NCBI GenBank assembly: GCA_026413225.1
Contig: CM048552.1
Location: forward strand, 185,538,053 to 185,602,052
DNA length: 64,000 nt
Direction of reading: 5' to 3'
DNA from: Otis tarda
Taxonomy: Eukaryota; Chordata; Aves; Otidiformes; Otididae
Below the pieces are notes generated by a model. That model saw only the letters and a list, made by a program, of their open reading frames with translations. It was not told the DNA's origin and did not search any database. Within the stretch, counting starts at the first letter, position 1. Each line of letters opens with the position of its first letter. Below are positions 50,561 through 63,700 of this stretch, piece after piece. The translations under genes and the position numbers were made by a program.

Positions 50561-53500
50561 TTCCCACGCAGAAGTACCTTTTCAATGACTCATAACAATA
50601 GTTCTGAGCAGAGCAAAGTTAAATACAGCATAAATTTAAATACATGTAATCTTATTAAACATTTGCAAGATAATTTCCCCATTATGGATAAGTGTGTTAG
50701 TGAGGGTACAGCCATTCCAGGGGGAAAAAAAAATGTTGCATTTGGTTTTCTTTTTATTGTTTAGATTTTTGGTCTGCATAGTTTCATTATAAGTGACTGT
50801 CTGTAAGGGTGAATTTTCTCCTCTGAAGAAGTTGTCTAATGCTGCAAAGCCCTTATAACTGCAGCACGCAGAGGTCGCAGGTGCTGGTGCACCAGCATGC
50901 CCACAAGTTCAGTGACACATATTGAGTTCCCTTCTGGGCTGAAAGAGTCTTAACAATACTAATTTTAATCTAAACATAAGTAAAGAGCATCATACTGCTG
51001 TGCATGGGAAATAACTCTTACTCCATACATTTGCTCTGTTCTCGCACTAACTTAGGACACTGCTTTTGGTTCAGCAATGCTGCATTTGGGTTTGGTGTGA
51101 ACAAATTGCTTGTTAGCTTTTGCAACAGTCTTAAACTTGTTCTCAGTAACACAAACATATTACTGTAGCTTAGCAAACTGTGCTGTATTAGGTGTCTGTT
51201 CACAGACATGACAAATAGATATTGCTCAACCCTCCTCTGCCTTTGGACTCACCCTGCAGTCTGTTCTTACAATAGTTCCTTAGTTGTTATGACAAATCGT
51301 TCATGCACTCAGTATTCACATCAAAAGTCTGTACAAATAGTCAACATCGTGTTAAAATATGATCCAATCCATGACTGAATTTCCTTCTTATTTCCTGGAA
51401 TAAGCCACCACCTTGCAGGGAAAAAAATTCCCATTGCAGCAGAATCTCTGACACATAGGGTTACTCCGTGGGAGGTGTAGGATCAGGTTCATTCCTTGCT
51501 GCTGAGCAGCTAAGCGAGGTGCCTAAGCCAGGAAGTCCTACACTGTTCCAAAAGCAAGAAAATCATCAGTGGTACCCAGGAGCCCTGTGGCATTGGGGGC
51601 TGTCCATGCACAAACCATGACAGCTCCTGACCTAAAGAGTAAGCAACAACTGTGTTTAGGGAAGGTCATTTTAAAAAGGTCCTATGGTAGTATGAGTAAA
51701 CTTTTGCAGACTCTTAAGTGGCTCAGAGAATGTGTAAGTTATGGTTTTATAAGGTAAGGCATAAGCTACAGACAAGGGGCTGAAAAGTAGAAGAGCTTTG
51801 CACCTTCTCAGCAAGGACCCACTACTGAACATCATCATCACTGGGTACAAATTGGAAGTTAAAAGTTAGATCTAGTCTGTCTGGAAACTAGGTTAAGCTT
51901 TACTAGTTGATATATATTTGCAAGGTAATTTTATAGAGCATTTAATATACTACCATAGTTACACAGGTGATTAGATAAAATAAGGTTTCTGCCCTTTAGC
52001 AGGGCTCTTCTTGCTTTGCGCTCAAGCTCAAGCTGCGTAAAAGCAAACCTTTCTATTTTGTGCTTAAAATCTAAATACATGGGTAAGATTTATCACTGAT
52101 ATGCTGGCCTGTGTTTTAAGAATTAAAATGTGTATGAATTTTACTAGTAAGGTTGTTTTCTTTCTGTTAAATTACAGTGCATGTGCATTCTTTGATGCAA
52201 TATTTGGTTTGTTTGTTTTTTTTTTTAATTTGCCCACTGTTTTAAACAATTAAATTGTTCAGCAAAGTTCTTTTAAGTTTAGAGGTTTTTGAGTATTTGG
52301 ATGGCTTGGGGAACTGGTTCCTTGAACTCACTTGCCTCCTAGTTGACAATACTCAATATGGTATATGTTGGTCTATCAACTGCTTTCACATAGCCAAGTA
52401 GTATAGAGAAATTTCCCCAGTTAAGGTATTGTTACAGGCACAAGAAGAGAGAAGATAAAGTAGAAATAGGTCATCTTCACATTAGGAAGGGAGGGAAAAG
52501 TAGTGCTATTTTTATAAAAGACTTCTGGAAAAGATTTCACAGCATCCTAGGAAACTTCACACCAAGTAAACAAACAGCTTTAGATGCTGCATGTTCCTTC
52601 GGGATATGCTACACAGTGTGTCTAGGAACAGGGGTAACCTGGGAGGGGTAAGTTAAAAGAGCAGAGAACACTTCACTGTGGAGAATTATGATCCTAGTCC
52701 TTCAATCAGTGGAAGAATATCAAATATTGCAAAAATACACAAGGCCCAAGTCTGGAGACTGGTGCTTTTCAAATCACTGTCTGGAGCACTTTGTGCCAAG
52801 TGTCTGCTGACCTTCATGAACTCTGAGAACCTTCAGCTACGATTGCTATTAAAGGCAGCTCAACTTCTTGGCAGAAACATACTCATAGATTATACATTTC
52901 TACATGTCTCATTTTTCATGCGTGCTGCTCACTGAAAGCCACACAATATGGATTTGCACTGTGTATTTTTTGCACAACTGGAAACTGAGTAGGTAGTTAC
53001 ATGACAATACCTTTGTGGATTTTCTAAAAGCCCTCTCTTTCAGTGCAGCCTAAGCAAGATAATTCCCCCTTGGGTTTTCCTGAAAATAGAGATTGTGAGA
53101 GGTTCTGGAAGCTGGAAAGAGATGAGAAGGATGATGCCATTATCAGCTCTTTCAATTGGATCCAGTCCTTACTTTTCTGAATGACATATTCCAGCTCCAT
53201 GTTCGCAGCTGGCTGCTCCATCAGGTTCCTCATCCTTGCATACCATAAATTGTGTGAGATCCCATCTTCTTGAAGAGTAATGAGCTTTTCCATCTGCTTT
53301 TCACATACTCAGTCATTCTTCACAGGGAAGTCTCACTCTGAAGCTCTCAAGCCACACACTGCTAGATGATTCCTCTGAAACTGTATATGGTTAATCCCAT
53401 TTCCAATGGCAACCCAGTCTGTGCGTTAGATGAAACAGCCCGTAGTTGCCAAGTAGTTGTGAAATGCTGGTAACCTATGACTGATCTCCCAAAATAACTG

Positions 53501-56500
53501 GAAGAGTTGTTCCCACCACGTCATTTTAGATTCTCTGGGCAAAGCAGAAGAAGATATGAGCAGCTGAGGAAAGTATGTTTGGAAAGAGAATGACAGGGAT
53601 GAAAGTTTAGGAAGGAAATGCAACCACCAAAGTAAGTGGAGGTATTATCAGTCTCCGAGAACTAAGAAATCCAGAAATGGTGTATGAAGAGGCTGACAGT
53701 CCTTGGCACATGGCTGAGGGTGCACACAGCTCTGGAGGACAGGGCTCCTGGGTCCCTGAGGATGCTCAGCCGGCTGGTGGTGTTGGGGGATCACTTTTCA
53801 CGGCTGAGCTTGGCACCGTTGTGTTTTTATCTAATGAACCCCATTAGAGGACAGACAGTCTTTCTTCAGTCAGGGCTGCTCAGTGTCCCACTGCCCAGAG
53901 CAATCATTTTGGCAACAGTGACCATGGCAAAAATAAGGAACTTTTTGCTAGATAAATATCCAATTAGCATGTTGCATGGTGACATCCTGTGAATTCACTA
54001 GCTTTGCACAGTTAGTGCTTCAGACTGGCTGGCTCAAGCTCATCAATCTGAGTTCTCAAACAACTGTAACAGTTAAAATACTGTCTTCTAAATAAAGCAC
54101 TAAGTTCTGCAAAGGGAGGGTGTTCAGAGCTCTCCACTGGCTGGCAGAAACAGCAGGATGGTCCTGCAGCACAGAAACCCTGGACACTCATGCTAGGGAA
54201 GTGATGGTCTGCCAAGAGGACACTGAAGGGTTTGTGTAATTCAGACCTGCCTACAATGATTCAGTTGTGTCAGGGGTTTCTGAGAATACCAACAACTGAC
54301 TGAGAAAGTGGAGAATGAGCTGGCAAATCTGGTGGCATAAAAATAGCTGTCTAGTACCAACTCTGGGAAGTCTGGAGGAAAAAAAAATGCTCTGTGATAT
54401 TTTAAGGCATGGATATTTCAACTCCTGAAATTCAAGATGTTCCTCTCAAGACATAAGGTTCCCGTGAGTCAAGAATGAAGAATAAAGAGCTGATTAAAAA
54501 CTCAGAACAAGCATATTTTACAAGTTTTTTTTAAGAATTATATTATTTGAACCTTCTGCATTATTTTAAATTCTGATTTCTTTTGAGACGTTTATGTTTC
54601 TGAAGGCAACAAACAATTTTAAACTTTATCTTTGAATTTGGGCAATGGTGTAAGATCTACCCTTTCCACTAAAACCTTTTTTGCCCTGAAACGATACACA
54701 TTTATTCTACTAATGTAAAAGCAAGCAACACTCATACAAAGAAGACAAAAGTATTTCAGTTTTACTGTGCTGTAGTTTTGCTGAGTTTCGTCTATGTCTT
54801 TGCCTATGGTTATTCTGACAAAATATTGATTATTTCGTTACATCTGGTGAAGAAGAAAGGGGATTACATGGGAGAAAAGGGAGCTGAGAAACATAAGGAT
54901 TCAGAAATGTCATTTCAACAAAATCTTAACTCTGTTTCATTCCATTGTTTCTGAGAAGAACAACCCACTGCTGTCCCAGATGGAATGTCTTTAACAGTTT
55001 GTACAACCAATTCAGTAGCAGATGAGGGAGAAAAATTAATCTATATTTCTTGCAGGTTGAGCAAGTCTGCTGGATTACAGAGCTAGCTAAGCAATCCTCC
55101 TCTTTTAGCAATATAGGAAAGGAGTAGTATTGTTGGCCTTTTTAAAATTATTTTTTGTGCAGAGCAGAATAAGATGGTCAGAATGGACAAAATTGCTTCC
55201 TCCTGAGAAGAACCAATAAACCAATGGGTCGGCAGTCACTTGAAAAGTGGAGTACAGCTTCATTTGCTACTTAAGCCAGCACAGCAAACTTCAACTGCTT
55301 TTATCTACAGTCTTGGAGATGCCGTAACCACTAGGCTGTTAGCTGTTTAGCATGATCTGTTCTCTTCCTCTCTGTCTTTTCAGAAGCTCTTGTAAAAAAT
55401 GTTCATTCTCTCCTATGGCAGAAAGGAACAGCTTTAACATCTTGAACGTGCATGGGGAACAGCAAATCCAGCTGTGCTCAGGACAGCTGTGCACATTTGT
55501 TAACCCAAAACAAGAAGAGCTGTGTCTTTGTTGGGCCCAAAGATAGGTCTTTAAAAAATACAATGTTGTCAGCCAACCCAAAAATCATCTTTCAGGTGTT
55601 TGACTGCTCTTGAGAAAGCCAAAGACTTCTAGTGAGCTTTCATGCTCAGATTCTTTAGTATCAAACAAAGTGTTTCTAGGCCTGAACCAATATCTACTGA
55701 AATCAATATCTTCAGTACACGTTGAGTCCTTTTTGTGTCTGGCTAATATACAGCAAAAGGTCTGGATTTATCTTACTCTCTTTCCAAATACTAACCTTTG
55801 CTCAGCTTCTCCTATATGTTAAAATATATTTTTTCTTTATGTTTTTATTTGTATTTTCCACACAAGCATAAACATTTACATTCCAGACATGCAGTAGCTG
55901 AAAAATGAAAGTGAGCAAGCAAATGAATAAGTTTCACAGAAACTGCAAGTGATCATTAATATTTCCAAACCTGGTTAATTTTTTATTCATTTTCGTAGGA
56001 TCTCAAAATAGCTGTGTCTGTTTCTTATGACTGAAGAATGCAAGGGAATATTGGCATTTGACATAAAATAAAACTGTAATATTTTTCCACATATCTAAAC
56101 CTAAAATGTTCCCTTAATGTAAGATAAATTCTTAAAAATACAGAATTCCAAGTACACTAAGAGCTCCTGAATGTCAAGAATTTTTAATTAAATGTTTAAT
56201 TAAAAGCCTATCTCAAGTGTCAGCACTATTATTTTGTAGATAAAACTAATCAGCTAGGATACAACATCTTTTCTGACTTCTGCAGCTGAAACATTGTTCC
56301 AGTATCATGATTTTATTAGAAACCAAGTGAGATTTGGGCTCAATACTGCCTCTGGGAGCCTGTGCTGCAGAAGAGTGATCTCCAGCAGTACGCTGGGAAC
56401 AGAAGAAGTGTACATGGCCTGTAGTTTCAGGGGATGATGGAGTAAGCTACACTTTGAGTTGAAGACCTGCATGGTCACCTAAAATCTCACAAAACTTTTA

Positions 56501-59459
56501 AAGTAAATCTTGTAAGGCTCATAAGAAATTTTGACTGGACTTCAGCAGGGTTCAGCTTCTAATGTAAGTGTTCCTGCAGGGGCCACAGACAAGAGAAATA
56601 TGTGCCCTGTGCCCTGTGCTAGCAGTATCACCATAAGTCACAACCAGACAACACATCCATCATTCCTCATATTTCTCATTCTCACATTCTTCCTCACTCC
56701 TCTTTTGAGGAGAAGGAAGCCTGGAGAAACAGCCCTGCTCCTCACCTGTTTCCAACTATAGTTATCTTCTCAGGAGATAATCAAGGTAGCTCCCACCAGA
56801 TGGTCAGTCACAGCATTGATAAGACCATCTGCAATCTGTCAATAGTGGCTGTAACAGGAGTATGAGGAGCCCGTTTTTCATCTTCATCCTTAGGCTGACT
56901 ACCATGTGCCATGGGACTCCACAGGGCAAGGACATCCACCAGAGGAGTTCCTGCAGGGAAGATCCTACTCAGTGACACCCTTTGCTTCCCTGCACGCACC
57001 CATAAGGGAACAAATGGTCTTGTAGCATATCCACTGATATTCTGATTCATTCAGCTGAGGGGAGGGGCCTAAAAGGAGGTAAAGAAATAGGAAAGATATT
57101 TTGGACTCAACCATCCATTACCCAGTAATATAAATTAAGGACCAATAAGTTTAGGGCTATTCACTCTCTGAGTCCAGTCAATGTCTTCTACTTTTGTTTT
57201 TCTATTGTTCTTCATGACACATTCTTCTACGCCCCACACCTTCTTTTTGACTGAAGAATCATCATTTTATTCCCAAGACCTTATTAAAAACACTCTTTGT
57301 ATTGATTCTCTCATGAGGCTTGTCATCAGTTCCTGTAGTTTATAACATGAATTAATGGTGTGTTTTGATTTCTAAAATGTTGCACAGAACTTCAAGTCAG
57401 GCTGATCATCCTTGTCTGTTGTTTTTCTCACCAATTTAATAAAAAAAAATGTTTTCTGTCTTTAAAAACAATGTAAATGAAATCTTGCCTATTTGCTTGT
57501 CACTTCTTATCATAGTTCAAATGATAATATGTTTTCTAATCTAGCAGACACTGCCAAACACCTCACAAAGCGTCGCTTGTGCCATACTTGATGAGACACT
57601 TATAAAAGGTATGAAATTAAGGCAAGAGCTCAGTGAAAAAGGAGTAGCATTCATCCTTTGTGTTCTTGAGTGAAGTAGAGGCTTAAGTCCTTCACCAATA
57701 TAAATGCCTCTGGTCCCTACCAGCTGAGAATCCACTCCTGAGCTGGTAACCGATGTCCTTCCCTGAGTCTGAGTAGACTTGTTCATCAAGGTCTCTCTAC
57801 AGAGCTGTCAACTGGAATTCCTCCCACCAAGCTCCTGCTGGCTTCCCTTTCCCTTTAAGAGTTACAAGTCCTTCAGGGCTTTTGGGACCCGCATGTTCTG
57901 CCTACCACCCTTGTATATGCCATAGAGATTTTCTGTGAAAACACTTGGGCCCTTGTGACACCAACTCTGAAGTGAGCCCACACAATTTCTGTGGATACAT
58001 GCTCTCTCAGACTTTGCATACCGTGATACTGGCAGTGCCTTCTCTGCACTTTTGCGCAGTGCAAAAGTAAACACCTCACCACTCTGCCATGCCAGTCTAT
58101 TGCTTTCTCGATTTCCTACATGATAAGGCTTCTTTCCTTGAACCTTACACGGCGAATGGGATTCATCGTGCATCACCTCATCATTGATTTCTACGGCATT
58201 AGTCATCCAGACTTCTCTTACCAACTGAGTGAAACAAGCACCTATAAGGAGAAAATTATGGTAGCAAAATATGAAATACAAAATCTTTCAACTAGATATA
58301 TAATTTTGTTACCTGTTACCGTGTGAGCATGACATAAGGAGTGTGATACCACAGATGGCAAAACTGGAAATAAGTAAAACTAGGGTAACACCACCCTACT
58401 TACACACACATGGAGTGTGCACCGAGTTTTATACAGTCTCTTCTGGGGCACTTCAGAGTATTTAACAGAAGCTAACAAACACCTGAAAAGCTGCCTGTAT
58501 TCATTTCATTCCTCACCTTTCATACTATTTAATTGCTTTGTATCTGGGTTTCATGTTCCCCCTGCTCCTGGTTCCTTTCAAAACTGTTTTCCAGACAGCA
58601 GCATTGTTCTTTCTCTCTGTTGCCTCCCTTCTTGCTTTCTGCCTTCTGTACTTTCCCATTTCCACTCAATCCACTTCAAGCTATTTCCCCTCCCTCTGTC
58701 TCTCTCCTTTTCTTTCCTACCTTACACTCTTCTGGGTGCTGTTTTCTCTCATGCTCATCCCTTCAATCTTGGGGTTTTCTTTCCTTTTCCTATGACTTTC
58801 TATTCCTGAAATACTTTTCCTCTGTCCCTCTTGACCCATAGTCATTTGCACAAATTGACATGACATCATTTTTTGCCCTAGCCTTACCATACCCTTGGTA
58901 CCACACTCACTAGAACAGGCAGAGAGCAAGGAGAATGACTAAGAGATGTTGTGTAGGCAGAGGAAGATGCTGAGGAGCAGAGAAGACAGAGAGAGAAGAG
59001 GGAAATCGCTCTGCCAAACTTCAGCCACACTGCACCCCACGGCTACTGGTACTTTCTCTCTCTTGTTCTGAACTCTTCAGCGAGCCTGCTTTTCTCCCTT
59101 GGGTTTCACTCGTGGTGTTCAGTGCAACAATTTCTCTCTCTATTTGCCCTGCAAGTCCTTCCTAAAGAAGCAATACCTTTCCACACCAGTGGTCTAGGCT
59201 TAGGATCTATTCCAGCTAGTCTTTATGGCTGTCCACAGACAGAGCCAGGGTCTATCTACCAGTCAAGCACATTACTATGTACAAAAACATACATTGCATA
59301 CATTGATTCTGTTTATTTTTCATGATCTTAGCCAAATATGCCTAATGTTTAGTACTTCACCAATTTTGGATTTAACCACAGCAGTGGACTCCTACTTTTT
59401 AAAGGTTTTGGCCTTGTCTGTGTTTCTACCCAGATGCAGACCTCATCTGAAGTCTTTTT
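50561..59459. other. Unique non-coding DNA, nothing firmly recognised
   Basis: Almost 9 kb without a recognised transposon or gene. A T11 run is at 52216-52226 and an AT palindrome at 56182-56205. The longest open frame outside transposons (139 codons, minus strand, 57862-58281) is preceded by a plausible 3' splice site but shows no known motif. 58540-58800 is strongly pyrimidine-rich and gives three overlapping spurious frames; 58930-59010 is purine-rich. Confidence 0.5.
56182..56205. repeat. Perfect AT palindrome, 11-bp arms
   Basis: Arms at 56182-56192 (ttttaattaaa) and 56195-56205 (its exact reverse complement) are separated by 'tg'. Each arm contains a TAATTA homeodomain core. It may be cruciform-prone or just AT-rich chance. 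Confidence 0.9.
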
Positions 59460-59628
59460 AGAATCACAGAATCGTTAGGGTTGGAAGGGACCTTCAAAGG
59501 TCATCTAGTCCAACCCCCCTGCAAGAAGCAGGGACATCTTCAACTAGAACAAGTTGCTTAGAGCCTCATCCAACCTGGCCTTGAATATTTCCAGGGATGG
59601 GGCATCCACTACCTCTCTGGGCAACCTG
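59460..59628 (-). mobile_element. CR1 LINE 3' end fragment, minus strand
   Basis: A CR1 3' end in reverse orientation. It opens with 'agaatcacagaatcgttagg' (tail), followed by 'gggaccttcaaaggtcatc', 'gccttgaatatttccaggg' and 'ggcatccactacctctctgg', the reverse complement of the closing [15 protein letters not shown] segment of ORF2. It ends at 'gggcaacctg' near 59628. It is close in wording to the copies at 19.6 and 37.4 kb. The flanks share an imperfect 12-bp match (59447-59458 and 59626-59637, 10 of 12), which might be a target duplication. Confidence 0.93.
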
Positions 59629-60651
59629 AGGCCTTTTCTTGGACATCTTCTGCTCTTTTGTCTGAGGTCTTTCATTCACCCTAGCTGTACCCTGTATTTA
59701 TTGAGCAGCACCCCACATTGAACTTTGGCAGTCCTCTTACTGCCTCCCAGAGCAATCACTCAGGTCAGAAGGAAACCTTTGCAGAATAATCTTTGCCTCT
59801 TCTTTTTTAGTCTTTGGATCATGTGTTTGTACTTCCATGGCTGCTCTTGACCTAAACAGATAGGGACATTGCCACCCAGCATTGCTGGCAGCCTTTTCAC
59901 CTCTAACTGAACATGCAGCAGCTCAGAAAGCTCCTTCTGAATTCAGTCCCTGTGTCCTTGGTTGATCTGCACCTGGACCAGATTCCCCTGCCACTGCACA
60001 GAGGAGCACTCCAGCCTTTCACACCATGATACACATCCTGCACATCTTCCTCCCATGGAACTGCACTGGCCATGGTCTCAGTAAACCAAAACCAGGGACT
60101 TCAGCAGATGCTCCCAGCCTAGGAATCCTCCTCTGGACGGGTTCTCCACAGCTGCAGGCAGGCAGGGAGGGAACTAATGGCAGCAGTAGCACCATGACAT
60201 TTTCCAGGCTCTTTAGATTCTTCTCTCTGAAGTCTTTCATAGCAGCAGGCACACTTTCTGTCCCTCTGTTTTATTCTGTTAATGAGTTTGGCTGATTAGC
60301 CCCATTGCTGCTTCAGTTTCTCCAAGCCACAGTAACCCAGGTGCTGCCCCCCTCCGCCATTTTCTTGATACCTAAAAAATGATTGCCCTTTTCTCTCTCT
60401 TGACCTTTTCCCTGTCCTTCTTCAGCTGTCTTTTATCCGTAAGCCACAACAGGATCTAACTGCTTTGATTTCAGAACATAGTAGTAGATCGTATCCTTCC
60501 AATTAATTCACATTTAGAGAACGAACCTGCAGAGTCTTCTCAGCAAACAGCCTAGCAGCTACACAAACCCCAAAGTCCATCTGCAGATATCTTTTACCAC
60601 CTAAAATACAGAATGATAGAGCAGAAAACCTTTTAGTGTTTAGTGTTTTGA

Positions 60652-60671
60652 CCCTCTGGTAGGCCAGAGGG
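60652..60671. repeat. Small hairpin, 8-bp stem
   Basis: ccctctgg and its exact reverse complement ccagaggg are separated by the 4-base loop tagg. No T-run or gene nearby gives it a role. Confidence 0.85.
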
Positions 60672-60771
60672 ACCCAAGAATGGACTTAAAGGCTGTCTAA
60701 AGCACGGGTCTTGACAGACAGCAAACATGCCAGAGAGACTGAAGAGTGTGCACTGGGGCTGAAGTAAACTG

Positions 60772-60790
60772 CCCCCCCCCCAAAAAAAAA
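60772..60790. repeat. C10-A9 mononucleotide junction
   Basis: Ten Cs followed directly by nine As. Prone to length variation and sequencing error. Confidence 0.9.
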
Positions 60791-63700
60791 GTTTTAAAAT
60801 CTTCAGATTCACCTTGTGGGGTTTGAACACAGCAGCCTGAGCAGTGTAATCATGCTTGCTGTTCATGGCAGGCCCACTTTTATTATTGGTACTGTTCACA
60901 GAGGTGATAAGAGACTTGTTGAAGGCCACAAAAAAGGTTGTCAGATCCTACTGATCCTGCCTGCTCATAACTTCACACATCTCTTTGCCCGCAGGCAGTA
61001 TTCACAGGTCTCAAGAAATAGAATGAACTTCTTTGAACTTGTTCTGGAACCCTGATGAGGCATAAGCTTGCTTTTCTACCAATATTTCTTTTCTGACTGA
61101 TTAGCTGTAGTTATATTTTTCCTTGTGTAGATGTTGTCTGTTCTTTCTGTTCTTTGGCTGTTTTTGGTTTTGCCAATCTGTTTCTTTTTTGTCTGTCCTA
61201 AATCTCATTGTCCATATTCCACATCCTACTTACCCAATATAACCAGAATATTGTGCTACCCATTGTTGAATTTGTGACCCATTTGAGTGTGACAGGAACA
61301 GGCATGGGGGTTCTTGGTGGGTCATTACTGGGAGCAGAAACTCAGAAAGGTAAAAAGTAGTCCTTTGGCCATAACATTAACGTCTCTGCTATTCCCACTG
61401 TCTCTTCATGTCTGCAAAGCACTAAAGAAAAATTTCTGAGATCACTGGGAGCTCTCATTTGCTAGTGCACTGACAGTAAACAAGAGTGATGTGACTGGTT
61501 AGAGAACAGGGAGCCAGTTCAGCAGGGACACATCACATATCTTATATCTTACAGAACAAGATGAAGGAAACCATCCATGCAGACAAGGGGAACAAATCAA
61601 GAAAGTAACGTTACACAAGCAAAGTCTGAAACTCAGATCTAGAAATGCCTCCCTAAACATAACTGTCTTGTTGTTCTAATTTTTAACAGGTCAAAGATGC
61701 ATTGAAATTTTTTAAAACAAAAGTGTGTGTAACTTCCAAAACCAGAAGTGCGACTATATGTATTAAAAAGCACAGGTGGATTTGAAAAGACAACAGTTTA
61801 GAGATAAGTTGACTTTTAGCACATTCTCTGCTTTATGAGACTCTTCCTCCCCAGGAACATTCAATTCCTGCTGGCTTTACTTATTTATGATTTTAAATAA
61901 TGACTTGGAGATTGAGAAATGTGACTCTGGTTTAGGAAAGCCTTCAAAATGTGCTTCAGCAAGTCTCGAGCTGTTCTTCAGTATTGACCTGAATGCCCTC
62001 AACAAATTATACAACACTATATTCTAGGGTGTTATCTGATATGTCACATTCATCTAATAAGTCAAAAAAATTATTTGGTGCTTGTAGGGACAGATGTGAG
62101 ATTTATGCATCATGAAAATCTTCAATAATGTGTTGGATGTGAAAAAAAAATATAAACAAGAGATACTGAGATGAGAGACTCAGGACACTGTATGAAGTCA
62201 TAAATAGGGGCACCTGGCACAGCCAGGATAATACAAAATTATAAATGCATTTATTTAATAGAACTGGATTGCTCCTTGGCATGCAGAGCTTCCTTCCTGC
62301 CTCCGTGACAGGCATGCTGAACAGGAATGCAATCTTTCTGGAGAAACTGTGAGACTTTTAATTTGCTGGAGAAGCAAAGGGACTGAAGGATGACAATTCA
62401 AACTGTACGTGATGTGGCTATTGCAAAGGCTTATTTATTCTGTTTAGACATAGGTCAGGAAACTGGGTGCTGCTGGAGTAGCTGAGAATCCCTTATCATG
62501 TTAATTCAGTCTTTATTCAGGGTCATCTCCTGAAGTTTGAAAAAATGCAGCTTTGTGTCCTGAGCTTTAAGGAGAGTTTGGAGGTGCAACTTCAGATCTG
62601 GGAATAATCCTGTTCCTCTTGCCTATCGAACTCACTGAGCCATGAAGCCGACCTTACAAAGTCCAAAACATAGACCCTATTTTGATCCTCATCAAATCTG
62701 CCCTTACTGACAAACATTTGCAGTTTTCTCGTTCCCTCAGCTTGCTGAACTTTCCTTCTTCTGCTCCACCCCCCGTGCTCCCAGTTTGCTCCAGTGCCAA
62801 GGCTGCACAACCTCCAACAGGCGGTCAGTGCCCTTTCAAACTGGGGCCCCTTTTTGTAAGCTAGGCACCATTTATTTTCATATATTTCAGCCTATGATTC
62901 AGTTCCTTAGTATTTCACTGGGTCCTATCCCAAAGGTCTCTTGAGGTTGCTTGTTTACTAAATTTGAAGTCCCACTGCTGACTTCCACAGTAAGGAGGCA
63001 ATCAAGACCGCATTTAACTTCTTCATTCAACCCGTTTCTCTCTAATTGACATCCTGATCCACCATTTTCTCCCCATTCCATCTATGACTCAAAAGATGTC
63101 TCCCTCCAAGTGCTTGTTTTAATTTTCTGGCACTGAATATATATACATTATTCTAATCCTGAGCCTAAACCTTGTTTTATTTTTGATGGTTAATTTCCAG
63201 CTGATCAGATACCTCTGGTCTTGAATGCTGGAAAAACTGGAATGATTCTTTAATGTGAAGTCCACAAAGCCAATGAGTCTTTTTCTGCAAGTGTCAGTTT
63301 GAGGGTGACTCTGCTGTCACAACCTGTGATGTCTGTGTTTGAGCTAGTCACCCTAAATGGCCTTCACAGCCATCATCAGCATTTTAAAGGAGGGATGTCT
63401 CTGACCCATTGTAGATGCCTTTAATAGGATTATGAGATTGGCAGCCTAAATTAATCTACTACTTTCCCACTAATTACAACGGAACTTTACAGTGGCTAAT
63501 CCATGTGGATGCTACCCTTAGAAACAGAAATGCTGGGCAGTTTTAGTGTAGTACCACCAAGTCCCCACATCAAAGATCTCTCCTATTCTAATGTGGATTT
63601 TTCCATCTTCTGCCTAATTTGCAATATGCAAAAACATTCTGTAAAAACATGATTCCTTCAGAGATGGCCAAACTGAAGCTCAGAAAAGTGGAGTTAGTTC

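Noticed and set aside
58417..58841. Three overlapping plus-strand frames rich in F, L and S that look like membrane segments
   Set aside because: They come from a pyrimidine-rich tract, which yields hydrophobic translations in any frame.
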